From the NCBI GenBank assembly GCA_934436245.1, contig CAKSAM010000062.1, positions 1-7,855 of the forward strand: a stretch of DNA of 7,855 bases. The letters run 5' to 3'. The position numbers and the translations under genes were made by a program. Below, piece by piece: positions 1 to 6,816 of the stretch. Within the stretch, counting starts at the first letter, position 1. Each line of letters begins with the position of its first letter. Under the pieces are notes generated by a model that had not been told where the DNA came from, ran no database searches, and saw only the letters and a program-made list of their open reading frames with translations. Source of the DNA: an uncultured Acetatifactor sp. (GTDB taxonomy: Bacteria > Bacillota > Clostridia > Lachnospirales > Lachnospiraceae).

Positions 1-798
1 CTGCCGATCATCTTCTTTGCTTTATTTGTCGGCATTCTTCTGGCTGCCATGGGCAACCGTGTCTCCACTGTGGCGAATTTTTTCAGTCAGTTCAATGACA
101 TTATGATGGAAATGACGATTGCAGTCATGAAAGCAGCCCCTGTCGGTGTCTTCTGCCTGATCGCCAAAACCTTCGCAGGTATCGGCTTCGACGCTTTTGT
201 GCCTATGCTGAAATATATGGGAAGCGTAATCCTGGCGCTGGCAGTACAGTGTTTCGTGGTATATCAGGTCATGCTGTTTGCCTTCACCCGGTTGAATCCT
301 TTTAAGTTCATTAAAAAGTTCTTCCCTGTTATGACCTTTGCCTTCTCCACTTCCACCAGTAATGCGACGATTCCTCTGTCTATCGACACCCTGTATAAAA
401 AAATCGGTGTCTCCAAACAGATTTCGTCCTTTACGATTCCTCTGGGTGCCACCATCAACATGGACGGCACTTCCATCATGCAGGGTGTCGCCGTAGTATT
501 TATCGCACAGGCCTATGGTATTCCTCTGACCCCGGCTGCCATTGCTACCGTCATTGCCACTGCGACGATCGCTTCTATCGGTACTGCCGGTGTCCCCAGT
601 GTCGGTCTGGTCACCCTGTCCATGGTACTGACCTCTGTAGGACTGCCTACCGAGGGCATTGCACTGATCATGGGTATCGACCGTATCCTGGATATGCTGC
701 GTACCGCTGTCAATATCACCGGTGATGCCATATGTACCACTATCGTGGCTAAGCAGCAGGGCGCCTTTAATGAGAAGACTTTCCGGGCAGATAACTGA
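1..798 (+). CDS. Dicarboxylate/amino acid:cation symporter (DAACS family), 5'-truncated by window edge
   Basis: This is the C-terminal 265 residues of a secondary transporter that couples uptake of acidic amino acids or C4-dicarboxylates to sodium or protons in the cytoplasmic membrane. The reading frame is open from base 1, so the true start lies outside the window; family members are usually about 400-430 residues, so roughly a third is missing. Numbering from the first visible codon, the family signatures occur in order: the serine-rich FSTSTSNATIP stretch (115-125), PLGATINMDGT (147-157), the IGTAGVP hairpin-2 motif (193-199), and the helix with D227, D231, R234, T235, N238 and D242. These last residues match D390, D394, R397, T398, N401 and D405 of the archaeal GltPh structure. 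The arginine that binds the substrate side-chain carboxylate is kept, favouring an acidic substrate over a neutral one. Whether that is glutamate, aspartate or a dicarboxylate cannot be decided. It converges on ktrA. Confidence 0.93.
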   Translation: MPIIFFALFVGILLAAMGNRVSTVANFFSQFNDIMMEMTIAVMKAAPVGVFCLIAKTFAGIGFDAFVPMLKYMGSVILALAVQCFVVYQVMLFAFTRLNPFKFIKKFFPVMTFAFSTSTSNATIPLSIDTLYKKIGVSKQISSFTIPLGATINMDGTSIMQGVAVVFIAQAYGIPLTPAAIATVIATATIASIGTAGVPSVGLVTLSMVLTSVGLPTEGIALIMGIDRILDMLRTAVNITGDAICTTIVAKQQGAFNEKTFRADN

Positions 799-842
799 TC
801 ACCCATTTACAACTTTTCAGACGGCTGCCACCGTATAAAAAT

Positions 843-896
843 AAGTGAAACATTCTGTCCTGTGCTCAAGTGCACCGTCAGATGTTTCACTTTTTT
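843..896. terminator. Bidirectional intrinsic terminator between convergent symporter and ktrA genes
   Basis: An 11-bp perfect inverted repeat (AAGTGAAACAT at 843-853, its complement at 882-892) encloses a second short stem (GTGC 862-865 with GCAC 872-875). On the plus strand the stem runs into six T residues (891-896). On the minus strand the other arm runs into a T-rich stretch (complement of about 834-842). It therefore can end transcripts of both the symporter and ktrA. Confidence 0.85.
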
Positions 897-911
897 ATAG
901 CTCGGAGCTAT

Positions 912-1562
912 CTATTTCAGTTTATTAAGTTTTGTCCGGTTGGCAATAACGATCAGCCTCATATCCTGTGTCAGAGGTACTTCCGGATCGATATTGGTAT
1001 TCACATTTTTCCCCTGAATGATGGCAACCACATTCACGGAATATTTTTTCCGCAGATTCAGTTCGATCAGGTTCTTCCCGATCCACTGCTGCTTGACTTC
1101 CAATTCCACCATAGACACATCCTGGGACAATTCGATAATGTCCATGAAGCCGGAGCTTAACAGATTTTTGGCCAGATGGATCCCCGACTCACTTTCGGGG
1201 AATACTACCCTGTCTGCTCCTACTTTCGTAAGGATTTTGCAGTTTATCTCAGTGGCGCACTTGGCGATAACGGTCTTTACACCCAGTTCTTTACACAGCA
1301 TGGTTGCCATAACGCTGGCTTCCAGATGATTTGCCATGGTCACAATGACCACATCAATATTGGCGATACCGATCTGTCTCAACGCTTCCGGATCTGTAAC
1401 ATCCGCACATTTACAATAAGGAATCTCTGAGATCACCGCATTGACAACTGCTTCTCTGTTGTCCACCGCTACCACCTCTGCTCCGTTCTCCGCCAGCTCC
1501 TTCGCCACACTTCTTCCGTATCTTCCAAGTCCAAATACTGCATAGGTCTGATTGATTCCCAT
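912..1562 (-). CDS. ktrA: Potassium uptake system gating subunit KtrA/TrkA (RCK protein)
   Basis: A 216-residue cytoplasmic RCK protein that forms a ring beneath the KtrB channel and gates potassium flow in response to bound nucleotides. The N-terminal Rossmann domain (about residues 6-125) has the dinucleotide motif GLGRYG at 11-16 and the acidic residue D34 at the end of the second strand, expected to bind the adenosine ribose. A C-terminal RCK_C domain follows (about 140-216); in relatives this domain can bind c-di-AMP. The length matches Bacillus KtrA (about 220 residues). I chose the ATG at 1562 because a purine-rich GGAAGG site lies just upstream. An in-frame GTG at 1604 would add 14 residues and overlap the ktrB stop, but has no clear ribosome site. 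It lies 31 bases after ktrB, so the two are almost certainly co-transcribed. The bidirectional terminator follows its stop codon. Confidence 0.93.
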   Translation of the reverse strand: MGINQTYAVFGLGRYGRSVAKELAENGAEVVAVDNREAVVNAVISEIPYCKCADVTDPEALRQIGIANIDVVIVTMANHLEASVMATMLCKELGVKTVIAKCATEINCKILTKVGADRVVFPESESGIHLAKNLLSSGFMDIIELSQDVSMVELEVKQQWIGKNLIELNLRKKYSVNVVAIIQGKNVNTNIDPEVPLTQDMRLIVIANRTKLNKLK

Positions 1563-1593
1563 AATTTCTTCCTTCCTGTTATCCGAAACTGCA

Positions 1594-2955
1594 TTAACCC
1601 ACACTGATTTCTTCCGTAGGGTTCTTCACAATATTTTTGTTCTTTTTCTGTGTGCTGAACGCCACCACTAGAGAAATAGGACCTACTCTTCCCAGATACA
1701 TGGTCACAATGATGATCAACTTTCCCCATAAATTCAACGTGGACGTCAGATTCCGGGTCAGACCCACAGTGGCTGTGGCACTGACTGTTTCATACACAAT
1801 ATCTATCACATCTGCATCTGTCACTGCAGATAAAAGGATTGTGGACAACGACGCAATGATAAAAAACATACCTACAACCGCTACCGATTTATTCACCGCC
1901 TGCTTCGGAATATTTCTCCCAAAAAGCTCAGCATCCTCCTTATTACCTATGGTGGCAAACATGGATACCAGCAGCACTGCGATCGTAACTGTCTTCATCC
2001 CACCTGCAGTTCCCACAGGAGAGCCGCCGATCAGCATCAACAGCACAGAAATGATCGCAGAGGTATGGGTCAGATCCTGCTGAGGAATCGTGGCAAAACC
2101 TGCGGTACGCGTAGTCACTGCCTGGAACAGGGATGCCTGAATCCGCTGTGGCACCGTATAATCCTGCATCGTCAGTGGATTATTGTATTCAAAAATATAA
2201 AATGCCGCCGCTCCCACTACAATCAGCATTCCTGTCATCGTGAGTGCTATTTTACTGTGAAGCGTCAGCAGTCTGAAACATTTCAGCTTCTGGCTCCGGA
2301 TATTTTTCAAAACCCTCAGTATATCCCACCAGACAATATAGCCTAAGCCTCCCAATATGATCAGCAGCATCGTGACCAGATTGACCATGGGCTGAAATGC
2401 ATAGCCGCACAGACTGTCCTCCGACATAATATCCATACCGGCATTACAAAACGCCGATACTGCATTAAACAGAGAGATCCAGATTCCTTTCAGTCCATAT
2501 TCCGGCACGAATACCGTCATATATAAAATTGCACCGGTTCCTTCCACTACCAGAGTTCCTATCAGAACCTTCCGAAGGAACTTCACGATCCCGGAAATAT
2601 TGTTCAGATTAAACACATCCTGCAGCATCCAGCGATTTCCCAGTCCCAGCCGCCTGTGTAATCCCATCATTACACCGTACATGACCGTAATGACACCTAA
2701 CCCCCCCAGCTGGATGAGGATCAGAATCACAATCTGTCCAAATACGCTCCATGCAGAATACGTCGGTACCGTCACCAGCCCGGTCACACAGATGGAGGTT
2801 GTAGCTGTAAATAAAGCATCAATATAGGGAACCGGCTTCCCTGTGGCCGAACTGACGGGCAATGCCAGCAGAACACTCCCCACCAGAATGGCACACAAGA
2901 AACTCAACATGATCTTCTGCGTGGTGGATAGCTGTATCAATCTTTTTCTGTTCAT
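1594..2955 (-). CDS. ktrB: Potassium uptake channel subunit KtrB/TrkH
   Basis: A 453-residue membrane protein of the Trk/Ktr/HKT superfamily that forms the potassium-conducting pore. The four repeated pore loops are visible, each with its selectivity-filter glycine: TSICVTGL (G59), AFCNAGMD (G173), TTRTAGFA (G286) and TATVGLT (G398). The motif GGSPVGTAGGMKT (310-322), in the third repeat's intramembrane region, and the C-terminal LGRVGP (421-426) are also typical of KtrB. Hydrophobic segments cover most of the protein. An upstream in-frame ATG at 2967 exists, but the purine run GGCGGA abuts it with no spacing. The ATG at 2955 has GGGG six bases upstream, and its position is conserved in the matching leader of the histidine kinase gene, so I prefer it. 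It is the first gene of a ktrB-ktrA operon with its own extended -10 promoter in the short gap after the acyltransferase gene. Confidence 0.94.
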   Translation of the reverse strand: MNRKRLIQLSTTQKIMLSFLCAILVGSVLLALPVSSATGKPVPYIDALFTATTSICVTGLVTVPTYSAWSVFGQIVILILIQLGGLGVITVMYGVMMGLHRRLGLGNRWMLQDVFNLNNISGIVKFLRKVLIGTLVVEGTGAILYMTVFVPEYGLKGIWISLFNAVSAFCNAGMDIMSEDSLCGYAFQPMVNLVTMLLIILGGLGYIVWWDILRVLKNIRSQKLKCFRLLTLHSKIALTMTGMLIVVGAAAFYIFEYNNPLTMQDYTVPQRIQASLFQAVTTRTAGFATIPQQDLTHTSAIISVLLMLIGGSPVGTAGGMKTVTIAVLLVSMFATIGNKEDAELFGRNIPKQAVNKSVAVVGMFFIIASLSTILLSAVTDADVIDIVYETVSATATVGLTRNLTSTLNLWGKLIIIVTMYLGRVGPISLVVAFSTQKKNKNIVKNPTEEISVG

Positions 2956-3013
2956 AATATACCCCATTCCGCCGATACTTTCCCATATCGGTGGAAGTGC
3001 AAATCAAATTTCA
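2956..3013 (-). promoter_or_regulatory. Structured 5' leader of ktrB, copy A of a duplicated leader element
   Basis: On the minus strand the ktrB mRNA leader begins with a 12-base block TGAAATTTGATT (3013-3002). It then forms an 11-bp stem with one C-A mismatch: arm TTCCACCGATA (2996-2986), 8-base loop, arm TATCGGCGGAA (2977-2967). The Shine-Dalgarno GGGG (2965-2962) lies right after the stem, six bases before the ATG. Including the start codon, this 61-base stretch matches 46 of 61 positions, ungapped, of the stretch ending at the histidine kinase start codon (6615-6555). A separate 5-bp mini-hairpin, CGGAT with ATCCG, lies just upstream at 3026-3014 and is not conserved in the other copy. 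The ligand or factor, if any, is unknown; I do not recognise it as a named riboswitch. Confidence 0.65.
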
Positions 3014-3036
3014 CGGATAGAATCCGCAATATTATG

Positions 3037-3045
3037 ATTATAGCA
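3037..3045 (-). promoter_or_regulatory. Extended -10 promoter of ktrBA
   Basis: The minus strand reads TGC followed by a consensus TATAAT (3042-3037), a TGn-extended -10 element. No good -35 hexamer is seen at 16-18 bases upstream, which is acceptable for extended -10 promoters. Transcription would begin near 3030, giving a leader of about 75 bases. The same TGCTATAAT occurs upstream of the histidine kinase gene. Confidence 0.65.
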
Positions 3046-3056
3046 CACTTTCCTGT

Positions 3057-4109
3057 CTATTTCAGTAACAGTATTTTTCCCAAAACAGGAATCTTATCTA
3101 CAATGAAAGCCAATAAAAGTGAAATACAAAATGCAATGACAGAAAGCAGCGGAACTGAGATCAACGGCTGAAAAGATACCGTCGTAATTCCTAACAGGTT
3201 CATCTTTTCCAATAGGAACACATGGAACATATAAATAAAGAAGGTACATTCCGATATTTTTACGATCATCTGATTTCTTTTGCCTTCGCTGTTTATTTTA
3301 TATGACCAGAATAATAAAAAAACTGAAAATGACATCATAAGTACAAAGGGGGAACTGGTACCCAGCCATGTTTCTACACACTCATCTTCCATAATACTCT
3401 GGGATATTGTCAGATAGATCGTTAATCCCAATGACAAAAGTCCTGCTATATAAATCGTATTTTTCTTCCAGGTAGTCCACTTACACTGTTTTATAAAATA
3501 ACCAAGAAAGAAATAACCCCAGTACCCTTTTACAACATTCATCTCAAATCCATTAAAATATCTTGCCAGGGAAGGCAGGTTTAACCAATTACATCCCCAG
3601 GGAATCACATATGCCCAAAGCACCCATAATATCATAAAAAGGGTTAAGATCTCCCGGTCTTCTGCAATTCGTTTCGCAATGGGATACAGAAAATAATACC
3701 CACATATTAAAAAGCAAAACCACATATGGTAATGTCCGAAAATGAACTCATTGATGGTATATTCCCATCTGCCGGCAGTTACCTCTCCCGTTCTGATCAG
3801 TTCAACGAACAGACCCTGAAATGCGTAAAAGAAAGCCCATACATAGAACCCTGCTAATAGTTTTACCGGACGTTTCCAATAATTTTTCCAGTCAAAGGTG
3901 TATGTTCTGTCTAAAAGGAAATATCCGCTGAGCATGATAAAGATCGGTACCCCGGTTCTCGTAATGCAGTTATAGACGCCCATTATTTTAAAGGAAGCGG
4001 ATTCTATCGGTACACACATCCAGTAGCTTCCGGAAAAATGAAGCAGCACGATCAGAAAGCAGCTTACAACTCTTAGATAGTCCATATTGTATTCTCTTTC
4101 CCCGTTCAT
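3057..4109 (-). CDS. Acyltransferase family 3 membrane protein (probable surface-glycan O-acyltransferase)
   Basis: A 350-residue polytopic membrane protein of the acyltransferase-3 family, whose members move acetyl or other acyl groups onto extracellular polysaccharides, peptidoglycan or other envelope sugars. Visible family signatures are the N-terminal MDYLRVV with R13, the TM1 histidine H24 in LLHFSG, the TRTGVPIFIMLSGYFLL stretch around residues 60-80, a WF-rich membrane stretch (HYHMWFCF), and FIYMFHVFLL near the C-terminus. About ten hydrophobic segments fill the length, and no extra SGNH domain is attached. The start at 4109 has AGAGGA at suitable distance; an upstream in-frame ATG at 4160 lies in an AT-rich stretch near the expected transcript start and seems wrong. 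The gene is visibly richer in A/T than its neighbours: two 60-base lines counted by hand gave 30-32% GC, against 43-50% for two lines in ktrB. It has its own promoter. The substrate cannot be told from the context. Confidence 0.88.
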   Translation of the reverse strand: MNGEREYNMDYLRVVSCFLIVLLHFSGSYWMCVPIESASFKIMGVYNCITRTGVPIFIMLSGYFLLDRTYTFDWKNYWKRPVKLLAGFYVWAFFYAFQGLFVELIRTGEVTAGRWEYTINEFIFGHYHMWFCFLICGYYFLYPIAKRIAEDREILTLFMILWVLWAYVIPWGCNWLNLPSLARYFNGFEMNVVKGYWGYFFLGYFIKQCKWTTWKKNTIYIAGLLSLGLTIYLTISQSIMEDECVETWLGTSSPFVLMMSFSVFLLFWSYKINSEGKRNQMIVKISECTFFIYMFHVFLLEKMNLLGITTVSFQPLISVPLLSVIAFCISLLLAFIVDKIPVLGKILLLK

Positions 4110-4146
4110 AAGCATCCTCTTTTTCTTTTGTATTTTGATAACTTTT

Positions 4147-4176
4147 ATTATATCATTCAATTTATAAATATATCAA
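4147..4176 (-). promoter_or_regulatory. Promoter of the acyltransferase gene
   Basis: On the minus strand a -35-like TTGATA (4176-4171) is separated by 18 bases from a consensus TATAAT (4152-4147). Initiation would fall near 4140, about 30 bases before the chosen start codon at 4109. This fits the gene being transcribed separately from the two-component operon, which ends at the terminator just upstream. Confidence 0.7.
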
Positions 4177-4208
4177 TATTGAACCTCTTTATTATTGCCA
4201 TAAACTGC

Positions 4209-4245
4209 AAAAAACCGGGTGGGAATTCGCAAAATCCCCACCCGG
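4209..4245 (-). terminator. Intrinsic terminator of the histidine kinase/response regulator operon
   Basis: On the minus strand a GC-rich 9-bp perfect stem (CCGGGTGGG at 4245-4237 with CCCACCCGG at 4223-4215), extendable by an A-T pair, is followed directly by six T residues (4214-4209). It lies about 75 bases beyond the response regulator stop codon and just upstream of the acyltransferase promoter, so it separates the two units. Confidence 0.92.
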
Positions 4246-4320
4246 CACCCAATTCTCTGCCCCTATATCATACAAGTGATCCATTCATCTTAAATCTTTT
4301 CTACCCTTATGCAATACATA

Positions 4321-5013
4321 TTACACCTTAAAGCGATATCCAACACCCCAGATGGTCTCTATATATTGAGGTTTTGCGGTATCTTTTTCAATCTTTTCAC
4401 GAATTTTCTTGATATGCACGGTAACGGTAGCAATATCTCCGATGGAATCCATATCCCAGATCTCACGGAACAGCTCTTCCTTGGTAAACACATGATTGGG
4501 ATGCTCCGCCAGGAAGGTCAACAGATCAAATTCCTTGGTAGTAAAGGTCTTCTCTACGCCATCCACATAGACGCGTCTTGCAGTCTTATCAATGCGGATA
4601 CCTCTGATCTCCACAATGTCATTCTGCTGCTTCTGATTCGTACCTACCAGTCTCTCATAACGGGCCATATGTGCCTTCACCCGGGCCACCAGTTCACTGG
4701 GACTGAAGGGCTTGGTCATATAATCATCCGCACCCAGACCTAATCCCCGGATCTTGTCAATATCATCCTTCTTCGCAGATACCATCAGAATAGGGATGTT
4801 TTTCTCCTCCCGGATCTTCTTACATACCTCAAAACCATCCATACCGGGCAGCATCAGATCCAGAATGATCAGATCATAATCGCCTGCCAGCGCAGTCTTT
4901 AATCCTTCATCACCGGTATTACAAATATCTACTTTAAAATCGCTGAGCTCCAGATAATCCTTTTCCAGATCCGCAATTGCCACTTCGTCTTCAATAATTA
5001 AAATCTTGCTCAT
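4321..5013 (-). CDS. OmpR/PhoB-family DNA-binding response regulator
   Basis: A 230-residue cytoplasmic transcription regulator. The N-terminal receiver domain (about 1-120) has all expected residues: the acidic pair E8/D9, phospho-acceptor D52 in LILDLMLPGMDG context, switch residues S79 and Y98, and K101 in the TKPF motif. The C-terminal domain (about 130-230) is a winged helix of the OmpR type, with the TTKEFDLLTFLAEHPNHVF stretch and the terminal ETIWGVGYRFKV hairpin. The ATG at 5013 is preceded by GGAGG with seven bases of spacing. It is the second gene of an operon whose first gene is the sensor kinase, 62 bases upstream, and should be phosphorylated by it. Target genes are not known from sequence; the leader shared with ktrB makes ktrBA a candidate. 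A strong terminator follows. Confidence 0.95.
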   Translation of the reverse strand: MSKILIIEDEVAIADLEKDYLELSDFKVDICNTGDEGLKTALAGDYDLIILDLMLPGMDGFEVCKKIREEKNIPILMVSAKKDDIDKIRGLGLGADDYMTKPFSPSELVARVKAHMARYERLVGTNQKQQNDIVEIRGIRIDKTARRVYVDGVEKTFTTKEFDLLTFLAEHPNHVFTKEELFREIWDMDSIGDIATVTVHIKKIREKIEKDTAKPQYIETIWGVGYRFKV

Positions 5014-5075
5014 AGTTCTTCCTCCATTTTCTATTTACGCTGCCGGATTTACTTTTCTCTGTGCTGTCAGTGCGG

Positions 5076-6557
5076 CTATTTTCCCGGCTGCAGCTCAATA
5101 TATTTTCTTAGAACAAAATGCATACAGGTGCCTTCCCCTTCTTTGGCTGTGGCCCATACATAACCACCATGATCCTCAATGATCTTCTTCACAATGGAAA
5201 GTCCGATACCACTGCCACCCTGGGCAGAATTCCTGGATGCGTCCGTACGGTAGAATCGTTCGAAAATTTTCTGCAGATCCTTCTGGGCAATGCCCTTTCC
5301 GTTGTCTTCAATCTCTACCCGGATGGAATCCACCTCATCGAGAATACGGATATCAATATGCCCATCAGGCTTATCCATATATTTTACGCTATTACTGATA
5401 ATATTATTGATGACCTTCTTCATCTGCTCCGGATCCGCAATGACCACGGTATCGGGAGATACCAGATTGGAATAGTTCAGTTTAATACCACGTTGCTCAA
5501 GATCCAGCCCCACCTCTTCCACACAGTCTCCAAAGTAGTCCGCCACATTGATCCGGTGGAAATTATAGGGAATCCTGTTGTTATCAATTCCGGAATAAGT
5601 AGTCAGCTCATTGATCAGCCGATCCATATCGATAGCCTTGTTGTAGATGGTTTTTATATATTTGTCCATCTTCTCCGGTGTATCCGCCACACCGTCCATG
5701 ATTCCTTCCACATAACCCTTAATGGCCGTAATAGGAGTCTTCAGATCATGGGAAATATTGCTGACCAGCTCTTTGTTCTGCTTCTCATGCTGGGTGTTCT
5801 CTTCCGTGGATTCCTTCAGCCGTAAACGCATGTCCTCATAATTGCGGTAGAGATCACCGATCTCTCCCCTGGCATCCGTCTCCAGAACATAATCAAAGTT
5901 GCCTTCCTTGATCTTGCGCATTGCCACGTTCAGCTCATTGATGGGCTCAAATACACCCTTATGAATCCACTGGGTCAGCATCAGGCTGGTGAAGATCAGG
6001 ATCACTATGATCGCCACGAACATATCGATCAGCAGATGTCTCGAGATCAGCGAATTGACCTTCGTGACGATAAATACGCTGCCCGGTGTTCCATCCCGGA
6101 AGGTGAAATCAATCTGTTTTACATACTTCTCCAGTTCATTATAAAAATATCCGCTGTCATCCGACAGATTCTCTTCACCGTAGGCAGGCAGTTTTTCAAA
6201 AATCTTCTGTGCGGCATCTTCATTGCCCGCATAGTATAGTTCGTCACCTTTTCTTACTATAATGTAAGTAGACTTCCGCGATACCTCAGCATTGATATGA
6301 TCCAGATATTCTTTATCTTCCAGCCTGCTGCTGTCTTCCTTCGCCTGGTCCAGCAGCACATAATACGCCTGATCCGTGGTGTTGGTAAATTCCTTGATAT
6401 TCTCCGACATCATAGAATAATCAAGATCCGTAAGGCTGAGTCCCTGAGAGAAATTCATCAGATAAATGGCAATCATCACAAATGCCATGATCGTCAACAG
6501 CAGCGGAAGTAAAATAATACTTATAAATGTTACCCGGAGTCTTGTCTTAAATTTCAT
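5076..6557 (-). CDS. Membrane sensor histidine kinase (HAMP-HisKA-HATPase)
   Basis: A 493-residue sensor kinase. Order of parts: TM1 (about 10-34), an extracytoplasmic domain of about 140 residues that I do not recognise, TM2 (about 176-198), a HAMP linker (about 199-250), a HisKA dimerisation domain with the phospho-acceptor H270 in SHDLKTP, then the ATPase domain with the N box NNIISNSVKY (383-392), G1 box DNGKGI (417-422), F box FERFYR (431-436) and G2 box GSGIGLS (448-454). All catalytic motifs are intact. In-frame ATGs at 6569 and 6590 would add 4 or 11 residues. I prefer 6557 because GGAG lies six bases before it and the spacing is mirrored in the ktrB leader. The kinase gene comes before its regulator, the less common order for this family. 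The stimulus is unknown. Confidence 0.94.
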   Translation of the reverse strand: MKFKTRLRVTFISIILLPLLLTIMAFVMIAIYLMNFSQGLSLTDLDYSMMSENIKEFTNTTDQAYYVLLDQAKEDSSRLEDKEYLDHINAEVSRKSTYIIVRKGDELYYAGNEDAAQKIFEKLPAYGEENLSDDSGYFYNELEKYVKQIDFTFRDGTPGSVFIVTKVNSLISRHLLIDMFVAIIVILIFTSLMLTQWIHKGVFEPINELNVAMRKIKEGNFDYVLETDARGEIGDLYRNYEDMRLRLKESTEENTQHEKQNKELVSNISHDLKTPITAIKGYVEGIMDGVADTPEKMDKYIKTIYNKAIDMDRLINELTTYSGIDNNRIPYNFHRINVADYFGDCVEEVGLDLEQRGIKLNYSNLVSPDTVVIADPEQMKKVINNIISNSVKYMDKPDGHIDIRILDEVDSIRVEIEDNGKGIAQKDLQKIFERFYRTDASRNSAQGGSGIGLSIVKKIIEDHGGYVWATAKEGEGTCMHFVLRKYIELQPGK

Positions 6558-6615
6558 AATAATCTCCATTCCGCAGACGATTCCTTCCATCGGAGGAATT
6601 GCGAATCAAATTTCA
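6558..6615 (-). promoter_or_regulatory. Structured 5' leader of the histidine kinase gene, copy B of a duplicated leader element
   Basis: On the minus strand this carries the same 12-base TGAAATTTGATT block (6615-6604) and a hairpin in the same register as the ktrB leader. The outer stem is ATTCC (6599-6595) with GGAAT (6572-6568); the inner stem is interrupted by two mismatches. The closing pair nearest the loop (6588 with 6579) is G-C on the minus strand where the ktrB copy has A-T (2986 with 2977), a compensatory change. GGAG (6567-6564) sits immediately 3' of the stem and six bases before the ATG. Differences from copy A are concentrated in the loop and inner stem. Confidence 0.62.
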
Positions 6616-6688
6616 AATTTTATTCTGCGACCTTGATCCACGAATTGGTACAATTGGAAAGAATCACAATATGATGCTTTCCTTAGGT

Positions 6689-6697
6689 ATTATAGCA
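6689..6697 (-). promoter_or_regulatory. Extended -10 promoter of the two-component operon
   Basis: The minus strand reads TGC then TATAAT (6694-6689), identical over nine bases to the ktrB promoter core. No convincing -35 is visible. Transcription would start near 6682, giving a leader of about 125 bases, roughly 50 longer than that of ktrB. It is divergent from the perR promoter, with about 80 bases of AT-rich DNA between the two -10/-35 regions. Confidence 0.62.
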
Positions 6698-6774
6698 TAT
6701 AACCTTATAACCTGTGTATAAAGGAACAAGGAATATCCTAAAAAAATTATAAACAAAATTTTTTAATTTTTCTG

Positions 6775-6802
6775 TTGACATTATTCGCTGATCATGTATA
6801 AT
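6775..6802 (+). promoter_or_regulatory. Sigma-A type promoter of the perR-like gene
   Basis: A perfect -35 TTGACA (6775-6780) and a perfect -10 TATAAT (6797-6802) are separated by 16 bases, with a TG two bases before the -10. A/T tracts just upstream (about 6740-6770) may act as an UP element. Initiation would be near 6809. Confidence 0.85.
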
Positions 6803-6816
6803 GAATTTATAAGAAA

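Noticed and set aside
1563..1604. Longer ktrA from GTG at 1604
   Set aside because: It would overlap the ktrB stop and lacks a ribosome site, while the ATG at 1562 has a purine-rich site at good distance and places the nucleotide-binding motif where relatives have it.
2956..3013. The duplicated leader as an insertion sequence end or target repeat
   Set aside because: No transposase, flanking direct repeats or terminal inverted repeats are seen around either copy, and both copies end exactly at a start codon, which fits a regulatory role better.
2956..3030. c-di-AMP (ydaO-type) riboswitch before ktrB
   Set aside because: Potassium transporter genes are known targets of this riboswitch, but the leader from the predicted start is only about 75 bases, shorter than that aptamer. 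I see one hairpin and no multi-helix pseudoknotted layout, and no terminator-like expression platform.
4309..4743. Plus-strand open frame of 144 codons
   Set aside because: It is antisense to the response regulator, which is complete and has all family residues. There is no start signal for the plus-strand frame.
5118..5825. Plus-strand open frame of 235 codons
   Set aside because: It is antisense to the histidine kinase gene, has no ribosome site or family motif, and is explained by the complement of a coding region.
6735..6770. AT-rich near-palindrome as a terminator or origin element
   Set aside because: It is made of simple A and T tracts between two divergent promoters and has no GC-rich stem. 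It is better explained as promoter-proximal AT-rich DNA.
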